Source of the DNA: UBA10649 sp963755335
GTDB lineage: Bacteria > Actinomycetota > Actinomycetes > S36-B12
DNA: 64,000 bases
Reading direction: 5' to 3'
Assembly (NCBI GenBank): GCA_963755335.1
Contig: CAVWJW010000008.1
Location: 682,001-746,000, forward strand
Part shown: positions 39,930-47,137 of the stretch, piece by piece
Numbering within the stretch: the stretch's first letter is position 1
How the letters are laid out: the number at the start of each line of letters is the position of its first letter
Position numbers and translations under genes: made by a program
Notes under the pieces: generated by a model
The model's input: only the letters and a program-made list of their open reading frames with translations
The model's database searches: none
Told to the model about the DNA's origin: nothing

Positions 39930-40470
39930 ATGGCCACAACGTCGGTCGACGCGACGAGCACGGCAGCGACGCCCTCGCACGGGCGCGGTCGGCGTGCTCC
40001 CCTCATCGGCCTGGGCGTCGTCGGGCTCGGCCTGGTGGCCGTCTTCGGCTGGTCGGTCATCGCCTTGACCCCTACGGGCGCGGTGCAGCCGCAGGGCGTG
40101 GCTGTCGGCATCCCCGGCGGTGAGGTCATCGTGCAGGCTGTCGAGCACGAGTTCCCTGACGCGCTCGGCAAGCCCCTTCCCGCTGGCACGCATGCGGTTG
40201 CGGTCACCCTGGCCGTTTCGGCTGATGACGCCGGCCCCCTCGACCTCCTCGGTGCCGACTTCGTGATCGAGGGCAACGAACATCCAGGGCGTCGTCGGGC
40301 CGTCGCGGAGCACGCCGGCACTGCTGTCGGTGCCACGAGGCGGAACCCGCAACATGACGCTGGTGTATGCCCTCCTTGATTCATCGACGAATCTGGCCCT
40401 CGACCTGCCGGGTGGCGCGAGGGTGTCCGCCGAGCACGCCGACCATCCTGGAGACCGTGCTACCGACTAG
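39930..40470 (+). CDS. Unknown membrane-anchored protein; one frame break
   Basis: ATG 39930 with a strong AGGAGGGGG ribosome site. An N-terminal Ser/Thr/Ala-rich cytoplasmic stretch is followed by one membrane helix (APLIGLGVVGLGLVAVFGWS) and an exported beta-rich domain (GEVIVQAVEHEFPDALGK, GTHAVAVTLAVSADDAG). The frame breaks near 40278: removing one base continues as NIQGVVGPSRSTPALLSVPR and ends RATD at 40470, about 179 residues. I do not recognise a family. The upstream 11-bp repeats and downstream SARP-type gene suggest control by that regulator. Confidence 0.65.
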
Positions 40471-40517
40471 TCCCGTCGTCCGACGGCCAACGCTCACCCT
40501 GCTGCCGAGTAACCCCG

Positions 40518-40532
40518 CCCCCTCAAATTGGG
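40518..40532 (+). terminator. CCCC/GGGG hairpin between the unknown gene and the SARP-type regulator
   Basis: CCCCTCAAATTGGGG, 48 bases after the corrected stop of the unknown gene. Short arms, no U-tract; 12 of 15 bases match the element at 1893-1907. Could be a weak terminator or a protein site. The rest of 40471-40630 includes CCCCGAGCGGGG at about 40613 and no gene. Confidence 0.3.
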
Positions 40533-40630
40533 GAGCGGCTTACCCGTATTTGCGGGCTGTTGGGATCGCAGCCGAATCCACGATTCTTCGTCTTGCGAGG
40601 GTGCCACGGGGCCCCGAGCGGGGTGTTCGG

Positions 40631-41545
40631 GTGAGATTGACGTACGGGGGTACGGGGTATGTTGTTTTTCTGTTTGGTGAAACACGGGTAGAAGTTGACG
40701 GCCGGACTATTCAGGCGCGTGAACTCGCAGGGGTTAAGCCTCGGCTGCTGCTTGAGTACCTGGCGGTCCATGTCGGCCAACCGGTGGCCAAGACGCGACT
40801 GGTCGACGTGCTGTGGCCAGATGAGGCGCCGAGCGGTGCCATCGCGACGATGGAGACCTACATCTCCCTGCTGCGACGGGTGCTCCAGCCTGACACGTCG
40901 GCCAAGGAGTCAGTGATCCGCACCGTCACCGGGGGCTACGTCCTGGATTCGTCGCGAGTCACCGTGGACCTTCACCGGTTCATCGAAATCCTGCACGAGG
41001 CCCAGACCGAACCCACGGAGTGCGGTGCCGCCCTGCTGGCCGACGCGATGACGCTCGTGACCGGTGAGCTGCTCGCCAGCGACGGTGCGATGGCGTACGC
41101 GGAGGAGTGCCGCGAGCAGTTCTCGACCATGCTGGCCAAGGCCTGCACCGTCGGCGCCGGGTGCGCGCTCGATCACGACGACTTCGCGATGGCCATCGAC
41201 ATGGCTCGACGGGCCCTTGCGGTCGACCCCTACGCCGAGGAGGCCGCCCGCCACCTGATTGCCGCGCTCTGGCGCACCGGCCGTCGCGGCGAGGCACTGC
41301 GGGAGTACGAGCAGTTGCGCCGCACGCTCGTCGACGACCTGGGGGTCGAGCCTGCGACGGCGACCCGCGACCTGCACCTGGCGATCCTGCTCGACGATGA
41401 GGTTGAGACCTGGCCGTTGGACGAGAGCGCCGACGAGGACCAACTGGTCCTTGAGCTCGTTCGTATGGTGCGCATGATGGTGCGCGAGCACGGCGTTGCG
41501 CAGACTCGCAGCCTGGTTCACGGCCTGACTCGTCAGGCAGCCTGA
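40631..41545 (+). CDS. SARP-type transcriptional regulator (OmpR-like HTH plus BTAD)
   Basis: 304 residues from GTG 40631, the closest usable start; no better start lies nearer the first beta strand (VVFLFGETRVEVDGR). An OmpR-type winged helix (PRLLLEYLAVHVGQPVAKTR, DVLWPDEAPSG, YISLLRRVLQ) precedes a bacterial transcriptional activation domain with LHRFIEILHEA, RRALAVDPYAEEAARHLIAA and LRRTLVDDLGVEPATATRDLH. This is the minimal SARP layout, with no ATPase or TPR tail. Such activators bind 11-bp-spaced direct repeats, and a matching site lies at 39811. TTGACG near 40636 could be a -35 element for a shorter transcript. Confidence 0.88.
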   Translation: MRLTYGGTGYVVFLFGETRVEVDGRTIQARELAGVKPRLLLEYLAVHVGQPVAKTRLVDVLWPDEAPSGAIATMETYISLLRRVLQPDTSAKESVIRTVTGGYVLDSSRVTVDLHRFIEILHEAQTEPTECGAALLADAMTLVTGELLASDGAMAYAEECREQFSTMLAKACTVGAGCALDHDDFAMAIDMARRALAVDPYAEEAARHLIAALWRTGRRGEALREYEQLRRTLVDDLGVEPATATRDLHLAILLDDEVETWPLDESADEDQLVLELVRMVRMMVREHGVAQTRSLVHGLTRQAA

Positions 41546-41549
41546 CGGG

Positions 41550-42068
41550 TCAGATCTCGAACTCGTCCGGCGTCAGGGGCGCTGGCGGCGCCGCCTTGAT
41601 GCGATGCCGTGCCGCGAAGTACAGGACGATCGGCACGGCAAGGGTCAGCAGTGCGATCACGACGAGGGTGGCCATGGTCAGCGCGGTGACCGGGAAACCG
41701 TCCTTCGTCAGCGTGGCAACGGCGCCGAACAGCCCGAAGTAGAGCGCGAAGACCATCACGCTCCACACGAGCGCCATGACGTTCAGGACGCCCTGCGTGC
41801 GTAGCCGGTCAGAGAACACCGCGGCGCCCGCACCGACGAGGCTGATGATCACCAGCGGGATGCTCGTGATGAAGGCGAACAGCAGCACCAGGCCGATCTG
41901 ACGATCGTTCCCGTTGACGGTCGGCTGCTGCGAGCCGGCGATGAGGCTCTGCAGGAACCAGCCGACGAAGCAGGCGGTTGGCCCGGCGATCCAGGCGATG
42001 GCGACGATGAGCCGCACATCGTTGGTCGCCTCACGCTCGGGTACGGCCAGTCCGGTCTCATTGCTCAT
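41550..42068 (-). CDS. Four-helix membrane protein, unknown
   Basis: 172 residues from ATG 42068. Four membrane helices: about 20-42 (LIVAIAWIAGPTACFVGWFL), 60-85, 95-118 and 128-150. Short cytoplasmic N-terminus and a charged C-terminus (PPAPLTPDEFEI). No motif that I recognise. It converges on the SARP-type regulator with a four-base gap and lies downstream of the Rv3196-like gene on the same strand. Confidence 0.75.
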   Translation of the reverse strand: MSNETGLAVPEREATNDVRLIVAIAWIAGPTACFVGWFLQSLIAGSQQPTVNGNDRQIGLVLLFAFITSIPLVIISLVGAGAAVFSDRLRTQGVLNVMALVWSVMVFALYFGLFGAVATLTKDGFPVTALTMATLVVIALLTLAVPIVLYFAARHRIKAAPPAPLTPDEFEI

Positions 42069-42129
42069 GTCTGCCCCATCGGTTGGTCGGTAGTCTGGCA
42101 CCGCACCAAGCCGGTTTCCAGCCGCGCGC

Positions 42130-43095
42130 CTACGCCGCCGCCCACCGGCATCCGCACAACGGGTGCGCGGGACGCGGAACACATCGCCCGGTGAGTTCGG
42201 ACAGACGCAGTTCCACCGCCAGATCAGCCCATGGTCCGCGCCCGCCTGGCGCGTCGGCCCACGACCTGAGCAGGTGCACGGCGTGGGCGGCCGCCAGGCG
42301 CACCACCAGCGGGTCGGCGTGGTCGCCGTCATGGGCCGACTGCGACCACTGCACTGCCATCAGCGGCCAGGCCCGGTCGCGATCTCGCTGATGCAGGTGC
42401 GCGCAGCGCAGGCATGCGGTGACACCGGGCACGACCAGCGGTCCGATCGTCGCCCGGTCTCCACGCGCCCCGACATGCAGGTGGGGCAGGTCGAGCTCGC
42501 CGGCCTCCACGAGCGCGGGAACGTCCGGATGGTGCGCATCCGCGAGGACGACGCAGGTGGCCTTGTCCATCGCGGCGACCTCGACCAGGCCGCTCGCCTC
42601 GAGGGCGGCGGCAATCGCGTCGCGAAGCTCGCCGGTGCCGCTGATGGCGACCCGGAGGCGGTCACGAGCGTCCACGACCCGCAGCGCCTCATCCAGGTCG
42701 CGTTGGGTGTCGAGGACGGCGTCCCACCGACGCATCACGGCGGCACGGCCCGCGGGGCCGACGAACCTCAGTGCGGCGGGTAGCCGGGCCGCATCCACGA
42801 GGGCACCGGCGGCCAGCAGGCAGCGGACGAGGCGGCGTGCCTCGTCGAGCCCGATCGGCAGGTCGATCGCCAGGTCATCGGTCGTGCTCGACCCGTCGAG
42901 CCGGCGCAGCCATGCGATGTGGTCAGGGGACAGCCGATCGACGATCACGTCGTCGGCCAGCTGCATGGTCGTCGCATCGCGCCACACCGCGGGCACATGA
43001 TGGCGCCAGAGCGGCCGGCGCAGGCCGGCGAGTTCAGGGATCAGCACCTGCGGATAGTGCCGCGCGCGCAGTGTGGACAGGCACTGGCCGTCCAC
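42130..43095 (-). CDS. TOMM leader-peptide-binding / cyclodehydratase-like protein (Rv3196-like)
   Basis: Up to 321 residues. The N-terminal winged-helix-like half (VDRLSPDHIAWLRRLDGS, ARRLVRCLLAAGALVD) and C-terminal E1-like remnant with PLVVPGVTACLRCAHLHQRD and a final PLCGC Cys set resemble the precursor-recognition subunit of thiazole/oxazole (TOMM) synthases. No YcaO, dehydrogenase or precursor peptide is nearby. Mycobacteria keep a similar orphan beside the Rv3195 hydrolase, so a core function is likely. The start is uncertain: GTG 43095 as given, or GTG 43047. Confidence 0.75.
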   Translation of the reverse strand: MDGQCLSTLRARHYPQVLIPELAGLRRPLWRHHVPAVWRDATTMQLADDVIVDRLSPDHIAWLRRLDGSSTTDDLAIDLPIGLDEARRLVRCLLAAGALVDAARLPAALRFVGPAGRAAVMRRWDAVLDTQRDLDEALRVVDARDRLRVAISGTGELRDAIAAALEASGLVEVAAMDKATCVVLADAHHPDVPALVEAGELDLPHLHVGARGDRATIGPLVVPGVTACLRCAHLHQRDRDRAWPLMAVQWSQSAHDGDHADPLVVRLAAAHAVHLLRSWADAPGGRGPWADLAVELRLSELTGRCVPRPAHPLCGCRWAAA

Positions 43096-43096
43096 A
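43072..43096. promoter_or_regulatory. Inverted repeat TGTGGAC-N11-GTCCACA at the start of the Rv3196-like gene
   Basis: Perfect 7-bp arms at 43072-43078 and 43090-43096. Each arm also resembles a DnaA-box core (TCCACA). If the gene starts at 43047 the repeat sits in its promoter; if at 43095 it is within codons 1-8. Confidence 0.35.
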
Positions 43097-43107
43097 GGCG
43101 GAAGGTG

Positions 43108-43482
43108 CTACGGCTGGTGCAGGACAAGGCAGAACGGGTGGTCCTCCGGATCGAGGTACACGCGGAAGTCGGTGCCCGGCTGCAGGTCGTGCCGGCGTGC
43201 GCCGACCTCAAGGAGCCGTGCCTCGGCCGCGTCCAGATCAGGGACGGCGAAGTCGAGGTGCGCCTGCTGCGGATGGTCCTGACTGGGCCACCTGGGTGGC
43301 TGGTAGCCGTCCACCTGCTGGAACGCCAACGTGGGCCCCGAGTCGCTGCGCAGCTGCACCCAGTCGGCGTCGCAGTGGTCCTCGTCCAGGGGCCAGCCGG
43401 TGATCTGGGCGTAGAACGCGGCCAGCGCTCTTGGGTCCGCGCAGTCGATGGCGGTGCAGGCAAGTGTCGCGATCGCGGGCAT
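43108..43482 (-). CDS. VOC-family (glyoxalase-fold) protein
   Basis: 124 residues with the paired beta-alpha-beta-beta-beta fold: ATLACTAIDCADPRALAAFYA opens it, AHLDFAVPDLDAAEARLLEVGA starts the second half and YLDPEDHPFCLVL ends it. Common actinobacterial family of unknown substrate. Candidate metal ligands are His of AHLDF and Asp/Glu near the C-terminus. It lies 12 bases upstream of the Rv3196-like gene on the same strand and is probably co-transcribed. Confidence 0.87.
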   Translation of the reverse strand: MPAIATLACTAIDCADPRALAAFYAQITGWPLDEDHCDADWVQLRSDSGPTLAFQQVDGYQPPRWPSQDHPQQAHLDFAVPDLDAAEARLLEVGARRHDLQPGTDFRVYLDPEDHPFCLVLHQP

Positions 43483-43523
43483 CTATCGACCCTCTCACGC
43501 GCGGCCCTGACGGGAAAAGGGGT

Positions 43524-43559
43524 GCGGGGGGAGCTCCGCTGGTGCGGTGCTCCCCCCGC
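43524..43559 (-). terminator. Strong hairpin terminator
   Basis: Perfect 11-bp stem GCGGGGGGAGC (43524-43534) with GCTCCCCCCGC (43549-43559), 14-base loop, 22 bases after the stop of the secreted Pro-Thr-rich protein on the minus strand. Confidence 0.8.
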
Positions 43560-43581
43560 GCGGGGGTGGGATGGATACGTC

Positions 43582-44394
43582 TTAGCTGTGCGACTTCACC
43601 TTCAGCCAGCCGAGGCTGCCGTGACCCTTGTTGCCGTCACGGCCCGGGGGGTTGAGCAGACCGGCAGGAACCGCGGTGCCGGGCAGGAACTTCGCGAAGG
43701 CGGCGGTCACCGCATCGCTGTAGGCCTTGCCGGCGGCGGCGATGTCAGCCTTGGCCTTAGCCATGGCGGCGTCGATCTCGGCCTGGTGCTTGGCCTTGGC
43801 CGCGACCCACGCGTCGCGGTACGCCTGCAGCGAGGTGAGGAAGGCCGCCTTCGTCGCGTCCAGGGTCGCCTGGTCGGCGTTGGCTGCGACGGCGTCGCGG
43901 TAGGCCTTCTTCTTCGCCTGGACGTCAGCAAGCTGGGTGGCCGTCTCGGTGGCGATGGCCGTGCGGACCGTCTGGAGCGAGGTGCGGAAGTCCAGCTTCG
44001 CCTTCATGACGGCGAGCTTGTAGGTGGTGCGGGCGCTCTTGATCGCGAGGGCGAGCTCGGGGCTCACGTTGTGCAGACCGAACTGGTTGCCGTGGCGACC
44101 GCCGTCCTCGCCGTGGTGACCACGACCGGGGGTCGGGGTGGCGGTGGGAGTGGCCGTCGGGGTGGCGGTGGGAGTGGCCGTCGGGGTCGCCGTGGCTATC
44201 GCAGAGACGTCCGGAGTGGGCGTTGCGGTGCCGGTGGGCGTGGCCGTTGCCGTGGGGCTGGCGGTCGACGACGAGTGACCGCCGCCGCTGCCGTTGTCGC
44301 GGGCGGCAGCGATGCCGACGAGTCCGGGCGCCGTGATGAGGATTGCCACGGATGCCGTGGCCGCAATGATGGTGCGAACGGTGCGGGGGGTCAT
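43582..44394 (-). CDS. Secreted helical protein with Pro-Thr repeat linker
   Basis: 270 residues from ATG 44394, with AAGGA upstream; a GTG two codons earlier is possible. Signal peptide (TIIAATASVAILITAPGLVG), then a low-complexity ATPTATPT linker (DNA repeats of 24 bp near 44141-44200), a charged HHGEDGGRHGNQ patch and a long Ala/Lys-rich helical region (about 115-245) likely to be coiled coil. The C-terminus ends GWLKVKSHS. No membrane anchor or sortase signal. Function unknown; probably a secreted or wall-associated protein. Confidence 0.75.
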   Translation of the reverse strand: MTPRTVRTIIAATASVAILITAPGLVGIAAARDNGSGGGHSSSTASPTATATPTGTATPTPDVSAIATATPTATPTATPTATPTATPTPGRGHHGEDGGRHGNQFGLHNVSPELALAIKSARTTYKLAVMKAKLDFRTSLQTVRTAIATETATQLADVQAKKKAYRDAVAANADQATLDATKAAFLTSLQAYRDAWVAAKAKHQAEIDAAMAKAKADIAAAGKAYSDAVTAAFAKFLPGTAVPAGLLNPPGRDGNKGHGSLGWLKVKSHS

Positions 44395-44513
44395 CGTCAC
44401 TGTTCCTTCGGGTGGGGGACTTCCTTCGAACGCGCTCAGTCTGTTTTCCCCCGGGTGCGACCACCACCACGACGCGGCAAAATCGCAGTAAAACCGTGTA
44501 ATTGCTTGGTTTT

Positions 44514-44531
44514 CACCCCATTTGAGGGGTG
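44514..44531 (-). terminator. CACCCC/GGGGTG hairpin after the M20 peptidase gene
   Basis: CACCCC-ATTTGA-GGGGTG, perfect 6-bp arms, starting 19 bases past the M20 stop on the minus strand. Its core (CCCCTCAAATGGGG read on the minus strand) is nearly the same as 40518-40532. The region 44395-44513 beyond it also has spaced GGCAAAA/AGTAAAA tracts and must hold the promoter of the secreted protein. Confidence 0.4.
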
Positions 44532-44550
44532 TAGATGTCCGCTCGGGACA

Positions 44551-45810
44551 TCATCCGCAGACGTCCACGATGAGGCGGGCAAGTACTCGCGCGGACGTTC
44601 GAATCTGGTCCACGGGAACCCACTCGTCCGGTCCGTGCGCGGCGCTCGCGCTGCCGGGTCCGTGCTGGAGCGTCGGTATCCCGCCGAGCCCCGCCAGCAG
44701 CCGAAGGTCGGATCCGTACGGTCCCCCGTACATCTGCGGGTCCGTGCCGGTCTCCGCGGCGTGCGCTCCCTGCATGGCGGTGATCACGACGGCGTCGGGT
44801 GGCGTGCGGCCCGAGGCGAACTGGCCACCCCACCACGTGACCTCGACCGGGTGCTCGGCCAGCCACGGATCCTTCGAGCAGGCGGCTGCCACGGCGGACT
44901 CAAGGTCGGCCCGGGCCGATGCGACACCTTCGCCGAGGGCGACTCCGAGCCGTCCATCGGCCGTCAGGAGATCGGGAACCGACGAGGGCCAGTCACCGGC
45001 CTGCAGCGTCCCGATCGACAACGGGTAGGCGAGCGGCCACCGCTGCATGAGCGGATCGACGTCGGCGTTCCGTCGGCGCTCGAGGGCCTCGAGGGCCGTC
45101 AGAATCGGCACGAACTTCTCGATCGCGCTGATGCCCTCCGTGCGCCGGGAGGCGTGCGTCGCCAGCCCGCGGACAGTGAGCCGGAAGGTCAGGGCACCGC
45201 CGTTCGCGGGGATGATGTCGAGGTCGGTGGGCTCGGTGATGACGCACATGTCTGCCGTGACGCCGCGCCTCAGCAGCGAGAACGTGCCCAGGCCACCGTC
45301 CTCCTCGCCCGACACCGCTGCGAGCAGCACGTTGCCGCGCAAGGGGATTCCGGAGGCCTGGACGGCGCGGACGGCTGCCCACATCGCGGCCACGCCCGCC
45401 TTCATGTCACAGGCACCGCGGGCGACGACGCATTCCTCGCCGTTCACCGTCATCCGGCGCGGCTCGAAGGGATCCCCGCTCCACGCGTCGCGATCACCGG
45501 GCGGCACCACGTCGGTGTGACCGTTCAGCATCAGGGTCGGGCCGGTTCCGTCACCGGCAAGCGTCGCCGTCACTCCGACAGCCGCGCGCCGGGTGACCTC
45601 CATGCCGGGGAACTGCGGATCGCCCAGCAGTCCCTCGACGTCGATGTCCCACTCGTCCACGACCAGTCCCTCGGCACGCCAGCGCGAGGCGAGGTGTCGT
45701 TGGATCTCGACCTCAGCGGCACTGCCGCTGATGGACGGGATGGCGCACAGCTCGTCCAGGTCGGCCAGCATGGCGTGGTCGTCGATGCTCAACGGAGGGC
45801 TAGTGGTCAC
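44551..45810 (-). CDS. M20-family metallopeptidase (ArgE/DapE-like deacylase)
   Basis: 419 residues from GTG 45810. Zinc and catalytic residues are in place: NGHTDVVPPG (His, catalytic Asp), GACDMKAG (bridging Asp), SGEEDGG (general-base Glu), and HGPDEWV near the end. The ArgE/DapE/CPG2 family removes acyl groups or cleaves N-acylated amino acids and dipeptides. Substrate cannot be assigned; it is not in an arginine or lysine operon. Cytosolic, no signal peptide. Confidence 0.9.
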   Translation of the reverse strand: MTTSPPLSIDDHAMLADLDELCAIPSISGSAAEVEIQRHLASRWRAEGLVVDEWDIDVEGLLGDPQFPGMEVTRRAAVGVTATLAGDGTGPTLMLNGHTDVVPPGDRDAWSGDPFEPRRMTVNGEECVVARGACDMKAGVAAMWAAVRAVQASGIPLRGNVLLAAVSGEEDGGLGTFSLLRRGVTADMCVITEPTDLDIIPANGGALTFRLTVRGLATHASRRTEGISAIEKFVPILTALEALERRRNADVDPLMQRWPLAYPLSIGTLQAGDWPSSVPDLLTADGRLGVALGEGVASARADLESAVAAACSKDPWLAEHPVEVTWWGGQFASGRTPPDAVVITAMQGAHAAETGTDPQMYGGPYGSDLRLLAGLGGIPTLQHGPGSASAAHGPDEWVPVDQIRTSARVLARLIVDVCG

Positions 45811-45912
45811 GGGGGCATCCTGCCGAATCGCCGGGCGACATGGTGGGACCCGCGGTTCTTGCTGTCGGTCGCTCGCGGTGGGAGGGTCGGGTCGAGGCCT
45901 TGGGGGGCAGCA

Positions 45913-46654
45913 ATGAGCGTTCGACTTCGCACGTTCGGTGCGGCCGGAGTCATGATGATGGCGTTCGTCTCCACCGGGACCCCGGCCCATGCTCAGACGG
46001 GGGTGCCGGCCGTCGGGGAGTGCTACCAGGTCACGGACCAGCAGACGTACGACGACTACTGGACTCCGAGCGCGGCCGTGCCCTGCGCGGGACCTCATTC
46101 GATCCAGATCACGAAGTCCAGCGTCCTGCCGGCCGACGTCAACGCGGTCACCTTCGCCCAGGACCACTGCGAGTATGCCGACGTCTGGACGGACGCCGGC
46201 GTCAACCGGGCCGTGGATGGGATCGTCGCCCGACCCCTGCGGCTGGACGCCTTCTACTTCGTGGTGCGCGAGCCGGGGGTGACGGCTAGTTACGTGTGCG
46301 GGATCGGCGCGGTCGAGCAGCGCGGGTCGCACGATGAGGTGCTGGTGTCGATGCGGGGCGCCGTGGCCGATCTCAGCGCGGCGGCGAAGGCGCGCCTGCA
46401 GTTCTGCTCGAAGGCCGTGAAGGGTGCGCCGCTCGCCGCCAAGGCGATCACGGTGCCCTGCACGACGACGCCGCGATGGCAGGTGACGCGCTGGATCATG
46501 TGGGACGACTTCTACGCCGCCTACCCCGGCGAGGCGTGTTCTGCGGGCCCGTGCCGCCCGGTTGTGCGGCTCGCGAGCGGTGGCCTCGGTGCCGTCGGCG
46601 GAGGCCTGGCCAGGGGGCACGCACCGCTCGTGGTGCTACGTCAAGCACGCATGA
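45913..46654 (+). CDS. Secreted septum-formation-like Cys-rich protein; one frame break
   Basis: Signal peptide (FGAAGVMMMAFVSTGTPAHA). Two related halves follow, each with a Cys pair and a substrate-like loop: VGECYQVTD with VPCAGPHSIQITKSS, and QFCSKAVKG with ITVPCTTTPRWQVTRW. This is similar to the Septum_form (DUF4190-associated) fold. The frame breaks near 46537; dropping one T gives a coherent end with CGSRAV, AWPGGTHRSWCYVKHA and a TGA at 46652. About 246 residues. Likely extracytoplasmic with disulfides; the role is unknown. Confidence 0.65.
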
Positions 46655-46732
46655 TGGGCGATTTAGTACGTATTGTCCCTTAATTCACCGGCGCCATGGG
46701 GTGTGGGATGTGCAGTTGCCCCGCTGCGCTGC

Positions 46733-46766
46733 CCTAGGGTGGTTGTGTCCAAGGGGCAACCCTAGG
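46733..46766. promoter_or_regulatory. CCTAGGG/CCCTAGG hairpin upstream of the DUF5679 gene
   Basis: CCTAGGG (46733-46739) pairs with CCCTAGG (46760-46766), and TTG/CAA can extend the stem inside. It lies 57 bases before the ATG at 46823 and 79 bases after the preceding gene. It could be a terminator for that gene or a leader structure. Nothing else is seen in 46655-46822. Confidence 0.3.
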
Positions 46767-46822
46767 TGGCACCAGCCGCCGACCGCGGCCACGCGGAACT
46801 GACGGATAAACAGGAGGGCCCG

Positions 46823-46978
46823 ATGGCCGAGAGCTACACCGGCGAGGCGTACTGCGTGAAGTGCAAGGAGAAGCGGGAGTTCACCGGACACGTCGAAGAG
46901 ACGAACGGTCGCCGTTTCGCCAAGGGCATCTGCCCGGTCTGCGGCACCAAGGTGACCCGCATCCTGGGCAAGGCCTGA
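46823..46978 (+). CDS. Small zinc-ribbon protein (DUF5679-like)
   Basis: 51 residues from ATG 46823 with AGGAGGG upstream. Two CxxC knuckles (YCVKCKEK and CPVCGTK) make one rubredoxin-like zinc ribbon; the middle is FTGHVEETNGRRFAKG. Small actinobacterial family of unknown function, possibly nucleic-acid or protein binding. Strong ribosome site and a lone transcript suggest high expression. Confidence 0.9.
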   Translation: MAESYTGEAYCVKCKEKREFTGHVEETNGRRFAKGICPVCGTKVTRILGKA

Positions 46979-47137
46979 TCAACGCTGGTCCCGCCCTCGT
47001 GGCGGGATGCTCGACCTCGCGCATGAGGCGCGCACGAGGGGGCGACAACCACCCGGTTGCCGCCCCTTCGGCGTCTCACGCTGAGGGCGAACGGCCGGCG
47101 GCTGGGGGCGGGGGCCTTCGCCGTATACCGTTGAATC

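Noticed and set aside
37532..40384. 950-codon minus-strand open frame across the MFS, MBL and 39930 genes
   Set aside because: It runs out of frame through MFS-CNB coding and antisense through two recognised genes; no coherent protein.
42919..45912. Long plus-strand open frame before the septum-formation-like gene
   Set aside because: Antisense to four supported minus-strand genes; only the part from ATG 45913, with a signal peptide, is real.
46655..46822. tRNA or riboswitch before the DUF5679 gene
   Set aside because: Only one short hairpin; no cloverleaf and no known aptamer core.
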